Position numbers and translations under genes: made by a program. Below are positions 18,041 through 25,217 of a stretch of 64,000 nt of DNA, one piece after another. The stretch spans positions 1,488,001 to 1,552,000 of the forward strand of contig NZ_JAZDDH010000001.1 of NCBI RefSeq assembly GCF_037081715.1, written 5' to 3'. Position 1 is the first letter of the stretch; each line of letters opens with the position of its first letter. Below the pieces are notes generated by a model. That model was given only the letters and a program-made list of their open reading frames with translations, made no database searches and was not told the DNA's origin. Source of the stretch: Halalkalicoccus sp. CG83 (GTDB lineage Archaea; Halobacteriota; Halobacteria; Halobacteriales; Halalkalicoccaceae).

Positions 18041-18160
18041 ATGAAAACCGTATCACAGCGACGAACTCCACGGACCGGATTGGTGATAGAACTGTTAGCA
18101 TGGATACTCCTCACAGTAATGGGACTGTTCTCGTTGGTGATGCTGATCGTGTTTCTCTGA
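18041..18160 (+). CDS. 39-residue single-pass membrane protein
   Basis: The reading frame gives a short basic N-terminus (MKTVSQRRTPRTG) followed by one hydrophobic segment of about 24 residues (VIELLAWILLTVMGLFSLVM and on to LIVFL), then stop. Basic residues before the helix predict an inside N-terminus. A clean start, single helix and stop are typical of real haloarchaeal small membrane proteins. No strong Shine-Dalgarno is present. The local base composition is less GC-rich than neighbours. Function is unknown. Confidence 0.55.
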   Translation: MKTVSQRRTPRTGLVIELLAWILLTVMGLFSLVMLIVFL

Positions 18161-18296
18161 GTCGCTCGCGGCGCTGATCGGGACCCTCGTCGCGGAAGGC
18201 AGCGACTCACTCGCTACGAGCGGCGACTCTCGGACGGATAGACGGTTCAACGGCCGTGACATAATTGTTATAGTTGTGGGTACGGTAAGAAGAGCA

Positions 18297-18635
18297 ATGG
18301 ACTCCCTGAATCGGATCTTCGACCTCCTGAGAAAGGAACGACGACGATACGCGCTCTACTACCTCGAACAACAGGACGGGCCGGTCTCCATAGCGGAGTT
18401 GGCGGAACGTGTGGTCGAGTGGGAGACGGATCCTGCGGCGGTTTCCATTCCGGAGGAGCGGTTCGAACGTGTCGAGATCGAACTACAGCACAACCACCTC
18501 CCGAAGGCGTCCGAGGCGGAGTACGTCGAGTACCATCCCGAGCGCGAGGAGGTAGAAGTCACCGGGACGCCACCCGAGTTCAACGCCATCATCTCGGTTG
18601 CGGAGATCATCGAACGACCACCCCGGAACTCCTGA
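18297..18635 (+). CDS. DUF7344-type winged-helix protein
   Basis: A 112-residue protein with a winged-helix fold opening (LNRIFDLLRKERRRYALYYL and then PVSIAELAERVVEWE). A second half follows with an ELQHNHLPKASEAEYVEYHPE stretch, matching the haloarchaeal DUF7344 domain. Members are presumed DNA-binding regulators; targets are unknown. ATG 18297 is chosen: TTATAG about 27 bases upstream makes a leaderless start likely. An upstream GTG at 18276 would place the box inside the gene. It precedes the acyl-CoA synthetase gene by 130 bases on the same strand. A second protein of similar type follows that gene at 21033. Confidence 0.8.
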   Translation: MDSLNRIFDLLRKERRRYALYYLEQQDGPVSIAELAERVVEWETDPAAVSIPEERFERVEIELQHNHLPKASEAEYVEYHPEREEVEVTGTPPEFNAIISVAEIIERPPRNS

Positions 18636-18765
18636 AGCGATCGGGAACTCGTTCTTCCGGCGTCCCCCATGAACGTAGCGGTGGTCCGCGTTCGCCGTAG
18701 CCTTCGCCGCCCGAGGGTACCGTCGTGATCAACGCACTTATTCGGAGCGCTACGGATGTCGGACC

Positions 18766-20904
18766 ATGCAACGCGGGAGAATGGACGCGCTGTTCGCTCC
18801 GGAGTCGATCGCCGTCGTCGGCGCCAGCCCGGACTCGTGGTACTCCTCACAGCTGATCGACAACCTGCTGGAGTACGGGTTCGACGGTGACGTCCACTTC
18901 GTGAACCCGAGCCGAGAGACGGTCTGGGGCGAGACCTGTCACGACTCGATCGATGCCGTTCCGGAGGTCGTCGATCTCGTGGTCGTAAGCGTCCCCCGCC
19001 AGTCCGTCGTCGAGACGGTTCGCGACGCCGCCGAACGCGGGACGCCCGCAGCAGTCGTGATCACCGCCGGATTCGGCGAGGCCGACGAGGAGGGACGCAA
19101 CCTGGAAGGGGAACTGGCGGCGGTCGCCGAGGAGCACGGGATCGCGGTCTGCGGGCCGAACACCATCGGCTTCGCGAACACGCACGACGAGACCGTGGTG
19201 ACCTCGACGTGCTCGCGGAAACCCGAGAAAGGGTCGATCGGGCTGGTCAGCCAGTCGGGCGCGCTCGCCTTTACGACCTTCTTCGAGCGGGCGGCCGACG
19301 AGGACGTCGGCTTCGCCTACGTCGTCGCCACCGGAAACGAGGTGGGACTCTCCGCCTCGGACTACGTCGAGTTCATGGCCGCGGACCCGCGCGTCGACGT
19401 GATCTGTACCTACCTCGAGGGGGTCGAGGACCCTCGACGGTTCATGGAGGTCTCACGGGCGGCGGTCGAGGGCGGGACGCCGGTCCTGACGGTCAAGATC
19501 GGCCGTTCGGACGTCGCGGAGCAGGCGACGATGTCGCATACGGGCTCACTGACCGGGAACACGGCCGCGTGGGACGCCGCCTTCCGACGGGCCGGCGTCG
19601 AACGGGTCCCGGACGTCCCGGATCTTCTCGGGCGGGCGGCCGCCCACGCCGCCTACGAACCCGCGGCGTCGCCGAACGTCTGCATCGCCTCGACCAGCGG
19701 CGGACTGGCGAGTCTGCTCGCGGACATGGCCGACGAACGGGACCTGGAGCTGCCCGACATCGCGGGCGAGACGCAGGAGACCCTCTTGGGGATGGAGGAC
19801 CTGCTCACGTTCGGGGAGCTGCACAACCCCGCCGACGTCCGCGGCTACGGCGCCGACGTCCTCCCCGAAATCGCGGAAGCCCTGTTCGCGGACGAGCGCT
19901 TCGACGCCTATCTGTTCGCCATCGGGCTTCCGGCGGTCGACGAGCGCGCCGAATCGATCGCCGACGACGTGCTCCGTGTCGCCGAGGTCGCCGACGCGCC
20001 GACGCTCTTTCTCTGGACCGGACGCAAGGAGGCGATGGAGGGTCAGGAACGCCCCCTGCCGTACGAACGCGTTCGCGAGGAGGTCCCGCTGTACTACGAT
20101 CCCTCGCGGGCGATGGACGCGCTGTCCTCGCTCGTGGGCGCCGGCCGACGGCGGCGAGCGCTCGAACGACGATCCGGAAGCGAGGCGGGAGACGGCCCCG
20201 AACCGGCCGCGCGAACTTCGTCCGGACCGGATCCGTCCGGGGGGACGTTGACGTGGACGGAGGCCGCCTCGCTCCTCGAGTCACACGGGATCGAACCGGT
20301 CGAGACCCGGCTCGCGACCTCCGCCGAGGAGGCCGCGACGCTCGCGGAGGCGGTCGGCCTCCCGGTCGCGATGAAGGTCGATTCGGCCGACCTCCCCCAC
20401 CGGACCGACGCGGGCGCGGTCGAGGTCGACGTCGACTCGACGGAGGCGGCCCGGGAGGCTTACGACCGGATCGTCCGGAACGCCGCCGAGTACGATCCCG
20501 CGGCGGAGATCGAGGGAGTCCTGATCCAGTCGATGGCCGCCGACGGCGTCGAGGCGCTCGTCGGCGTCACGACCGACGAGACGTTCGGCCCGCTCGTCAC
20601 GGTCGCGTCCGGCGGCGAGTTCGTCGAACTGTTCGACGACGGCGAGGTGCTCGTCCCCCCGGTTTCGAAGGAGGAGGCCAGGGCGGCGATCGAGCGGACG
20701 CACCTGGGGCCGCTTCTGGAGGGACACCGGGACCGCCACGGCGGCGACGCCGACGCGCTGGCGGAACTCGTCGTCCGGATCGGCGATCTGGCCGTTTCCC
20801 ATCCCCGTCTCGAGGAACTCGACCTCAATCCCGTCCTGGTCGACGGGACCGGCGTCTCGATCGTCGACGTCCTCGTCAGGATCGGCGCGAAGGAGGACGG
20901 ATAG
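18766..20904 (+). CDS. acd: Acetate/acyl-CoA ligase (ADP-forming), fused alpha-beta subunits
   Basis: The ADP-forming acyl-CoA synthetase turns acetyl-CoA (or related acyl-CoA), ADP and phosphate into the acid, ATP and CoA, giving ATP in archaea that break down sugars and peptides. The 712-residue protein is the haloarchaeal one-chain form. The CoA-binding domain has IAVVGASPDSWYSSQL near residues 13-28; the ligase domain has TGNEVGLSASDYVEFMAADP and the phospho-histidine region TMSHTGSLTGNTAAWDAAFR near 245-270. A linker at 455-490 is followed by an ATP-grasp beta domain (THEAASLLESHGIEPVE-like to the end). Substrate range cannot be told. The start at 18766 has TATA-like CTTATTC about 27 bases before it; ATG 18781 is possible. 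Confidence 0.93.
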   Translation: MQRGRMDALFAPESIAVVGASPDSWYSSQLIDNLLEYGFDGDVHFVNPSRETVWGETCHDSIDAVPEVVDLVVVSVPRQSVVETVRDAAERGTPAAVVITAGFGEADEEGRNLEGELAAVAEEHGIAVCGPNTIGFANTHDETVVTSTCSRKPEKGSIGLVSQSGALAFTTFFERAADEDVGFAYVVATGNEVGLSASDYVEFMAADPRVDVICTYLEGVEDPRRFMEVSRAAVEGGTPVLTVKIGRSDVAEQATMSHTGSLTGNTAAWDAAFRRAGVERVPDVPDLLGRAAAHAAYEPAASPNVCIASTSGGLASLLADMADERDLELPDIAGETQETLLGMEDLLTFGELHNPADVRGYGADVLPEIAEALFADERFDAYLFAIGLPAVDERAESIADDVLRVAEVADAPTLFLWTGRKEAMEGQERPLPYERVREEVPLYYDPSRAMDALSSLVGAGRRRRALERRSGSEAGDGPEPAARTSSGPDPSGGTLTWTEAASLLESHGIEPVETRLATSAEEAATLAEAVGLPVAMKVDSADLPHRTDAGAVEVDVDSTEAAREAYDRIVRNAAEYDPAAEIEGVLIQSMAADGVEALVGVTTDETFGPLVTVASGGEFVELFDDGEVLVPPVSKEEARAAIERTHLGPLLEGHRDRHGGDADALAELVVRIGDLAVSHPRLEELDLNPVLVDGTGVSIVDVLVRIGAKEDG

Positions 20905-21032
20905 CGCCTCGGTTCGAGGGAGCGTCATACAATCGGGATCGCGGCGTCGGACGTCAACGTCCGAGGGGGTATGACTTCGTGGCGAGTGCAAGTGAGGGCC
21001 ATATACCATCCGCGATCCTGAGAACCGCTTGC

Positions 21033-21404
21033 ATGCCTAACGAGCGCTCCAGGGACGACGCCGAGGGTGGTGCCGTGACGGCGGCCGACCGGCGTACGAG
21101 CGAGCGACGATGGCACATGCTCGACTACCTCTACCGATGTCGGTACCCCGCCACGGTCGAGGAGATCGGCGAGCACATCGCCATTCAGCTGGGCGAGGCG
21201 TCCGACGAGATTCGCACGACGCTCCGATACGCGGATCTCCCGGCACTGGCCGACGGCGACGTCGTCGAGTACGACGTCGAGAGCCAACTCGTCTGTGCGG
21301 CCGACGCTCTCGAGACGTTCGACGGGTACGTTCGTCGGGCGATCAAAGCCGGAGCGATCGAGTGGCCCGACAAGGGACCGCAGCCCGACGGCCTCTCCGG
21401 CTAA
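21033..21404 (+). CDS. Winged-helix protein of DUF7344-like type
   Basis: A 123-residue protein with an N-terminal polar leader and then a winged-helix pattern: RRWHMLDYLYRCRYPATVEE and on to IGEHIAI, followed by LRYADLPALADGDVVEYDVE and FDGYVRRAI. This resembles the DUF7344 protein at 18297, so the two regulators bracket the acyl-CoA synthetase gene. ATATAC about 27 bases upstream of ATG 21033 suggests a leaderless start. The reading frame is open far upstream through the acd gene in another frame; that extension is a GC-rich shadow and is not used. Target genes are unknown. Confidence 0.75.
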   Translation: MPNERSRDDAEGGAVTAADRRTSERRWHMLDYLYRCRYPATVEEIGEHIAIQLGEASDEIRTTLRYADLPALADGDVVEYDVESQLVCAADALETFDGYVRRAIKAGAIEWPDKGPQPDGLSG

Positions 21405-21530
21405 CGAGGGGTCCGACGGTCGGTCCTCTCGGTTCCGGGTGCGATCCTCTCGTCATAGTTCTCGCCTCTCGGATTTCTCCATGAGACACGACACGCCGTC
21501 CGAGCGGTTCGTTCTTCGTTCCCGGGTCGA

Positions 21531-23054
21531 TCACTCCCACTCGACGAACGGCTCGCCGGCCTGACTTCGCCGGAGGTACTCCCGCTGCATCGCCTCGATG
21601 GCATCCGCGAGCGACTCCCCCGCGTCGATCCGTGCCGCGACCCGCCGCTTCTTCCACCGACTCGGGGTCGTCCGCCGCTCCCAGCGCGCCGCCAGGGGCT
21701 CGAGGCGTGCCGCCGCCTTCGCGTCCGACATGCCCTGTGTCCGAAGTCCGCGGCGGGCGAACGAGAACACCTCCGGGTAGATCCGCTCCGGGTCCGTCGT
21801 CGGCTCGCCGTCAGCGGTGATCCAGTGAAGTTCGGCTTCCAGTCCGTCGTGGACGGCGCCGTAGAACCCCGCTCGGGCGTCAGCCCAGGAGAGTTCGACG
21901 ATCGGATGCTCCGCAGCGACGAGCCCGCGGATCAGTCCGATCGTCAGACAGTGAAGCGAGATCACGTCCTCGACGCTCGGCTGGGTCGGTAGCGGCCGGT
22001 ACTCGATCCGGAGCGAGCGTCCCTCGCCGTCCCCGCCCGCCTCGCCCCCGATGACGCTCCGGACCCACCGCCAGTACGTCCCGTACTTGTGGATCAGCTC
22101 CCAGCAGGACTCGTTCTCGAGGTCGTCGTCGCCCTCCCGCTCCCACTCGAGCAGGAACGGCGCGCACGTCGAGTCGTCGACCAGCCGGTCGACGACGTCC
22201 TCGGCCGTCTCGAGGTCCCGAGGGACGCACGCCTTCTCCCAGGGTCCGGCGTTCACCGTCCGCTCGAACACCGGGATCCGGAGCTCGTGAAACGTCTCCT
22301 CGACCAGCTGCCGTTCGTCGTCGACGGCATCGTACGCGTCGGAAGGGAGGAACGGGGAGTTCGTCGCCAACGCGAGCACGGGACCGAGCGTTCGGAGCGC
22401 GACGTTGTAGTACGTCGGAAACTCCCCAGTCGACGGCACCTGGAGGTGTGGCTGTATCGACGAGGTCAGCGACTCGGCGAGTATCGACGGGAACGCGTGG
22501 TGGGCACCCGGCACCTCGATGCTCACGTCGCCGCCGCCGCGTTCGAGCACGTGGTTGTCGATCGCGTAGTAGCGCGGGTTCGAGGACATGTTCTCGGCGA
22601 TCGTGATCCCGTCGACCTCGCTCACCGCCGAGAGGTACGCGAGGCTCCCCTCCGCGGGCGGGATCGTCCACATCCCGTCGAGCACGAGTCGCAGACCATG
22701 ACGGTCCATCACCGCCGCCGCTCCCTCGAGCTTCCGCCGGACCGTCGCCGCCTGCGTTCCGATGCCGTCCGCGTCGAACGTCGAGGGCGGCGTGTTGAGT
22801 TCGACGTTGTGGCGGCCGAACTCCCGGCTACAGTCGGCCTCCTCGAACACCTCATGAGGCACGCGCGCAAGCCGTCCGTCCTCGTCGACGGCGTACAGTT
22901 CGACCTCGAGCCCGGTCGCGAACTCGCGGCTATCGAGGGCCCCTCGTCGAAGCTCCTCGATCAGTAGCTCCGCCTGTTCCTCGACGCGCCGATCGAACTC
23001 CGCCTGCATCGACGGATCTAGGACCCGTTGGGCCATCTCGACGGCGTCCTCCAT
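21531..23054 (-). CDS. Glutamate-cysteine ligase-like (GCS2-type) protein
   Basis: A 507-residue protein with features of the carboxylate-amine ligase/GCS2 group: FATGLEVELYAVDEDGRLAR (residues 46-65, the Glu-x-Glu substrate/metal region), FGRHNVELNTPPSTF, PHLQVPSTGEFPTYYNVALR (about 205-224) and SLRIEYRPLPTQPS (about 346-359). It is longer than the roughly 360-residue haloarchaeal GshA that makes gamma-glutamylcysteine, with a C-terminal helical extension (residues 440-507). It may be a paralogue with a different amino acid or amine partner. It starts at ATG 23054; ATG 23036 is an alternative. It stands alone, transcribed leftward. Confidence 0.72.
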   Translation of the reverse strand: MEDAVEMAQRVLDPSMQAEFDRRVEEQAELLIEELRRGALDSREFATGLEVELYAVDEDGRLARVPHEVFEEADCSREFGRHNVELNTPPSTFDADGIGTQAATVRRKLEGAAAVMDRHGLRLVLDGMWTIPPAEGSLAYLSAVSEVDGITIAENMSSNPRYYAIDNHVLERGGGDVSIEVPGAHHAFPSILAESLTSSIQPHLQVPSTGEFPTYYNVALRTLGPVLALATNSPFLPSDAYDAVDDERQLVEETFHELRIPVFERTVNAGPWEKACVPRDLETAEDVVDRLVDDSTCAPFLLEWEREGDDDLENESCWELIHKYGTYWRWVRSVIGGEAGGDGEGRSLRIEYRPLPTQPSVEDVISLHCLTIGLIRGLVAAEHPIVELSWADARAGFYGAVHDGLEAELHWITADGEPTTDPERIYPEVFSFARRGLRTQGMSDAKAAARLEPLAARWERRTTPSRWKKRRVAARIDAGESLADAIEAMQREYLRRSQAGEPFVEWE

Positions 23055-23417
23055 GCGGGCCGTTCGGCCCTCCAGTAGTTAGCTATTCGGTACCGATCGT
23101 CACATCGAACGAGGGTTCGACCCCGGTTCGGATCGATTTTACGGCCACGACTACCCGCCCCGGCGACGGTAACCCTGCTGCGTGACGGAGGACGGACGTC
23201 GATCCCGCATCGACTCGTGTTCACGGGCCGTGCAGGCGATCGGCCCCCTCGGCCGGTTAGCGTCCGTATAGTTATGACGACGAATCGATAACTACCTGTT
23301 GCTGGCACCGCGCCAGCGGCGGCGGGGAGGGGGTCGGTACTCGATGCCCGCTCCGCCCGGATCGCTCCGGGGACGCGACGACGTCCCCCCGCTCCTCGCC
23401 CGTTTCGGTCGAACGGT
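23055..23417. other. Intergenic stretch with no gene seen
   Basis: This stretch lies upstream of the glutamate-cysteine ligase-like gene and downstream of a 37-residue membrane protein gene. It holds GTTAGCTATTCGG near 23083, a possible promoter for the leftward gene, and AT-rich TATAGTTATGACG near 23268. Reading frames here are rich in Arg, Ser and Pro in all frames and do not look coding. I see no RNA gene. Confidence 0.4.
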
Positions 23418-23531
23418 CTATCGTCTTCGGCCGGGTCGAGACTGCCTGGGTGTCCGACCTGAGAGGAGCCACTCCGTCAGAAACAGTCCGACCGCGAGGG
23501 GTACTGCCAGCGTCACGAACATGAGATCCAT
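23418..23531 (-). CDS. 37-residue single-pass membrane protein
   Basis: The frame reads MDLMFVTLAVPLAVGLFLTE then WLLSGRTPRQSRPGRRR: one membrane helix (residues 3-23) and a basic tail, predicting an outside N-terminus and inside C-terminus. The start is supported by a full Shine-Dalgarno GGAGGTGA (23543-23536) at good spacing, and an AT-rich TATA-like stretch (ATTATAGATTATATTT on the minus strand, about 23570-23555) lies just upstream. A competing ATG at 23535 touches the Shine-Dalgarno and is unlikely to be used. I do not recognise a family; the signals make a real product likely. Confidence 0.62.
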   Translation of the reverse strand: MDLMFVTLAVPLAVGLFLTEWLLSGRTPRQSRPGRRR

Positions 23532-23635
23532 TCATTCACCTCCATAAGTATCAGAAATATAATCTATAATAGGCTTTGTCCCCGACGCGACTCGGAAGCG
23601 GGGGTTCGGCGAGAACGGTCCGGAACGGGTTCGAA

Positions 23636-23719
23636 CGGAAGGGGCGGGATTCGAACTCGTCCGGACGGCTTCGTTCGCTCGCGCTCACGAACGGCGTCCG
23701 GTCTGCTCGAATCCCGCGA
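23636..23719. repeat. Palindrome built on a tRNA T-arm-like sequence
   Basis: CGGGATTCGA near 23644 and TCGAATCCCG near 23708 form a ten-base inverted repeat. Inside it are further matching arms (GTCCGGAC.../...GTCCGG and CGTTCG/CGAACG), giving an imperfect hairpin of about 70 bases. The outer arm plus flank, CGGAAGGGGCGGGATTCGAA (near 23635), occurs again at 23755 as the 3' end of the tRNA-like relic. Copies of a tRNA 3' end beside the tRNA are usual marks of integration or of tRNA-derived repeats; which applies here is not shown. Confidence 0.55.
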
Positions 23720-23755
23720 TACCGTTCGTTGCTCGCGGAATTGCTCGCAGCAAAG

Positions 23756-23834
23756 CGGAAGGGGCGGGATTCGAACCACGCGAAGCCGATCGTACCGAAA
23801 GTACGCCGACGCTCTACCACTGAGCCACCCTTCC
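23756..23834 (-). pseudogene. tRNA-like relic (degenerate tRNA)
   Basis: On the minus strand the acceptor stem GGAAGGG/CCCTTCC is perfect, and the D arm GCTC-AGTGGTA-GAGC is intact. The T arm GCG(T)GG-TTCGAAT-CCCGC pairs only if one T is bulged. Between D and T arms lie 29 bases instead of about 23, and the anticodon stem cannot form normally; the best fold is CGTA-CTTTCGG-TACG with only four pairs, which would give anticodon TTC. Intact haloarchaeal tRNA-Glu looks different. I therefore call it a decayed or unusual tRNA, not a working tRNA-Glu. Confidence 0.55.
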
Positions 23835-23921
23835 GCGGCCGTTGGTAGGCGAACGGTCCACAAGAATCCAGCGCTCGTCCGGGTCGGACCGTATTTACGC
23901 GACGGCACCGGAGCTACGGGC

Positions 23922-25217
23922 ATGTTGGTTCGTGGAACCGTCGTCGTCGACTCGACGACGGTCGTTCCCGACGGCGCGGTCGTCACCGACGGGCCTCGAA
24001 TCGTCGCGGTCGGCGACGCCGCCGACCTGCTCGAGCGGTATCCCGATCACCAGCGTCGCCGCTACGACGTGGTGATGCCGGGGATGGTCGGCGCACACGT
24101 CCACTCGATCCAGAGCCTCGGACGCGGCATCGCCGACGACACCGCGCTGTTGGAGTGGCTCTACGAGCACGTCCTCCCGATGGAGGCCGCGATGGGGCCG
24201 GAGGCGATGGAGATCGCCGCAACGCTGGGCTACCTCGAACTGATCGAGAGCGGCGTTACCGCCTGCATCGATCACCTCTCGGTCGCCCACGCCGACCGAG
24301 CGTTCGAGGCCGCCGGCGAGGTGGGGATCCGGGGCCTGCTCGGAAAGGTGCTCATGGACCGCGACGCTCCCGAGGGACTTCGCGAGGAGGCTGACGAGGC
24401 GCTCGCCGAGAGCGAGCGCCTCATACGGGAGCATCACGACACGCGAGACGGCAGGCTTCGCTACGCCGTCACGCCGCGGTTCGCCGTCTCCTGCACCGAG
24501 GACTGTCTGCGCGGTGCGCGTGCGCTCGCCGACGAGTACGGCGTCCGGATCCACGTCCACGCCAGCGAGAACCGCGACGAGGTCGCTCGCGTGCGCGAGG
24601 AGACGGGAATGGGAAACATCGAGTGGCTCGACGAGGTCGGACTCACGGGAGAGGACTGCGTGCTCGCCCACTGCGTCCACACGAGCGATCGCGAACGTGC
24701 CTTGCTCGCCGAGACCGGAACGCACGTCGTTCACTGTCCCTCCTCGAACATGAAGCTCGCGAGCGGGGTCGCTCCGGTCCGAGAGTACCTCGATCGCGGG
24801 ATCAGCGTCGCGCTCGGCAACGACGGTCCGCCGTGTAACAACACGCTCGATCCCTACACCGAGATGCGCCAGGCGAGTCTCCTGGGTAAGGTCGACGACC
24901 TCGATCCGACCGCCCTCCCCGCGCGGACCATCCTCGAGATGGCGACGGTCAACGGCGCGCGCGCTGCCGGCTTCGAGCGCGTCGGCGAACTCCGGGAGGG
25001 CTGGCGCGCCGACGTCGTCGGGCTGACGACCGACCTGACGCGTGCGACGCCGATCCACGACGTCCTCTCGCATCTCGTCTTCGCGGCCCACGGCGACGAC
25101 GTGCGCTTCACGATGGTCGACGGACGCGTGCTCTACGATGACGGGGAGGTGTCGACGGTCGACGCGCCCGACGTCAGGGAGCGAGCGAACGAGCTCGCGA
25201 GAACGGTGGTTCGGTAG
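23922..25217 (+). CDS. Amidohydrolase, probable 5'-deoxyadenosine/S-adenosylhomocysteine deaminase
   Basis: A 431-residue metal-dependent deaminase of the MtaD/SAH-deaminase group, which act on adenosine-type nucleosides in SAM by-product salvage. The metal site is complete: PGMVGAHVHS (HxH near residue 57-59), RIHVHASEN (about 209-217), LAHCVH (about 246-251) and ALGNDGPPCNN (Asp near 303). The N-terminal and C-terminal beta composite domains frame the barrel, with the late VDGRVLYDDGEVSTVD strand. Which nucleoside is the substrate is not decided by sequence. The ATG 23922 start gives the normal MLVRGTVVVD opening. It converges on sdhA, with adjacent stops. Confidence 0.85.
   Translation: MLVRGTVVVDSTTVVPDGAVVTDGPRIVAVGDAADLLERYPDHQRRRYDVVMPGMVGAHVHSIQSLGRGIADDTALLEWLYEHVLPMEAAMGPEAMEIAATLGYLELIESGVTACIDHLSVAHADRAFEAAGEVGIRGLLGKVLMDRDAPEGLREEADEALAESERLIREHHDTRDGRLRYAVTPRFAVSCTEDCLRGARALADEYGVRIHVHASENRDEVARVREETGMGNIEWLDEVGLTGEDCVLAHCVHTSDRERALLAETGTHVVHCPSSNMKLASGVAPVREYLDRGISVALGNDGPPCNNTLDPYTEMRQASLLGKVDDLDPTALPARTILEMATVNGARAAGFERVGELREGWRADVVGLTTDLTRATPIHDVLSHLVFAAHGDDVRFTMVDGRVLYDDGEVSTVDAPDVRERANELARTVVR

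Noticed and set aside
19209-21032. Long plus-strand frame through the acyl-CoA synthetase gene leading into the 21033 gene
   Set aside because: The sequence before 21033 is Arg/Gly-rich shadow of acd; only the part from ATG 21033 has protein-like sequence and its own promoter.
23272-23535. An 87-residue minus-strand frame starting four bases from the 37-residue gene
   Set aside because: Its ATG touches the Shine-Dalgarno and the translation is Ser/Arg/Thr-rich without domains.
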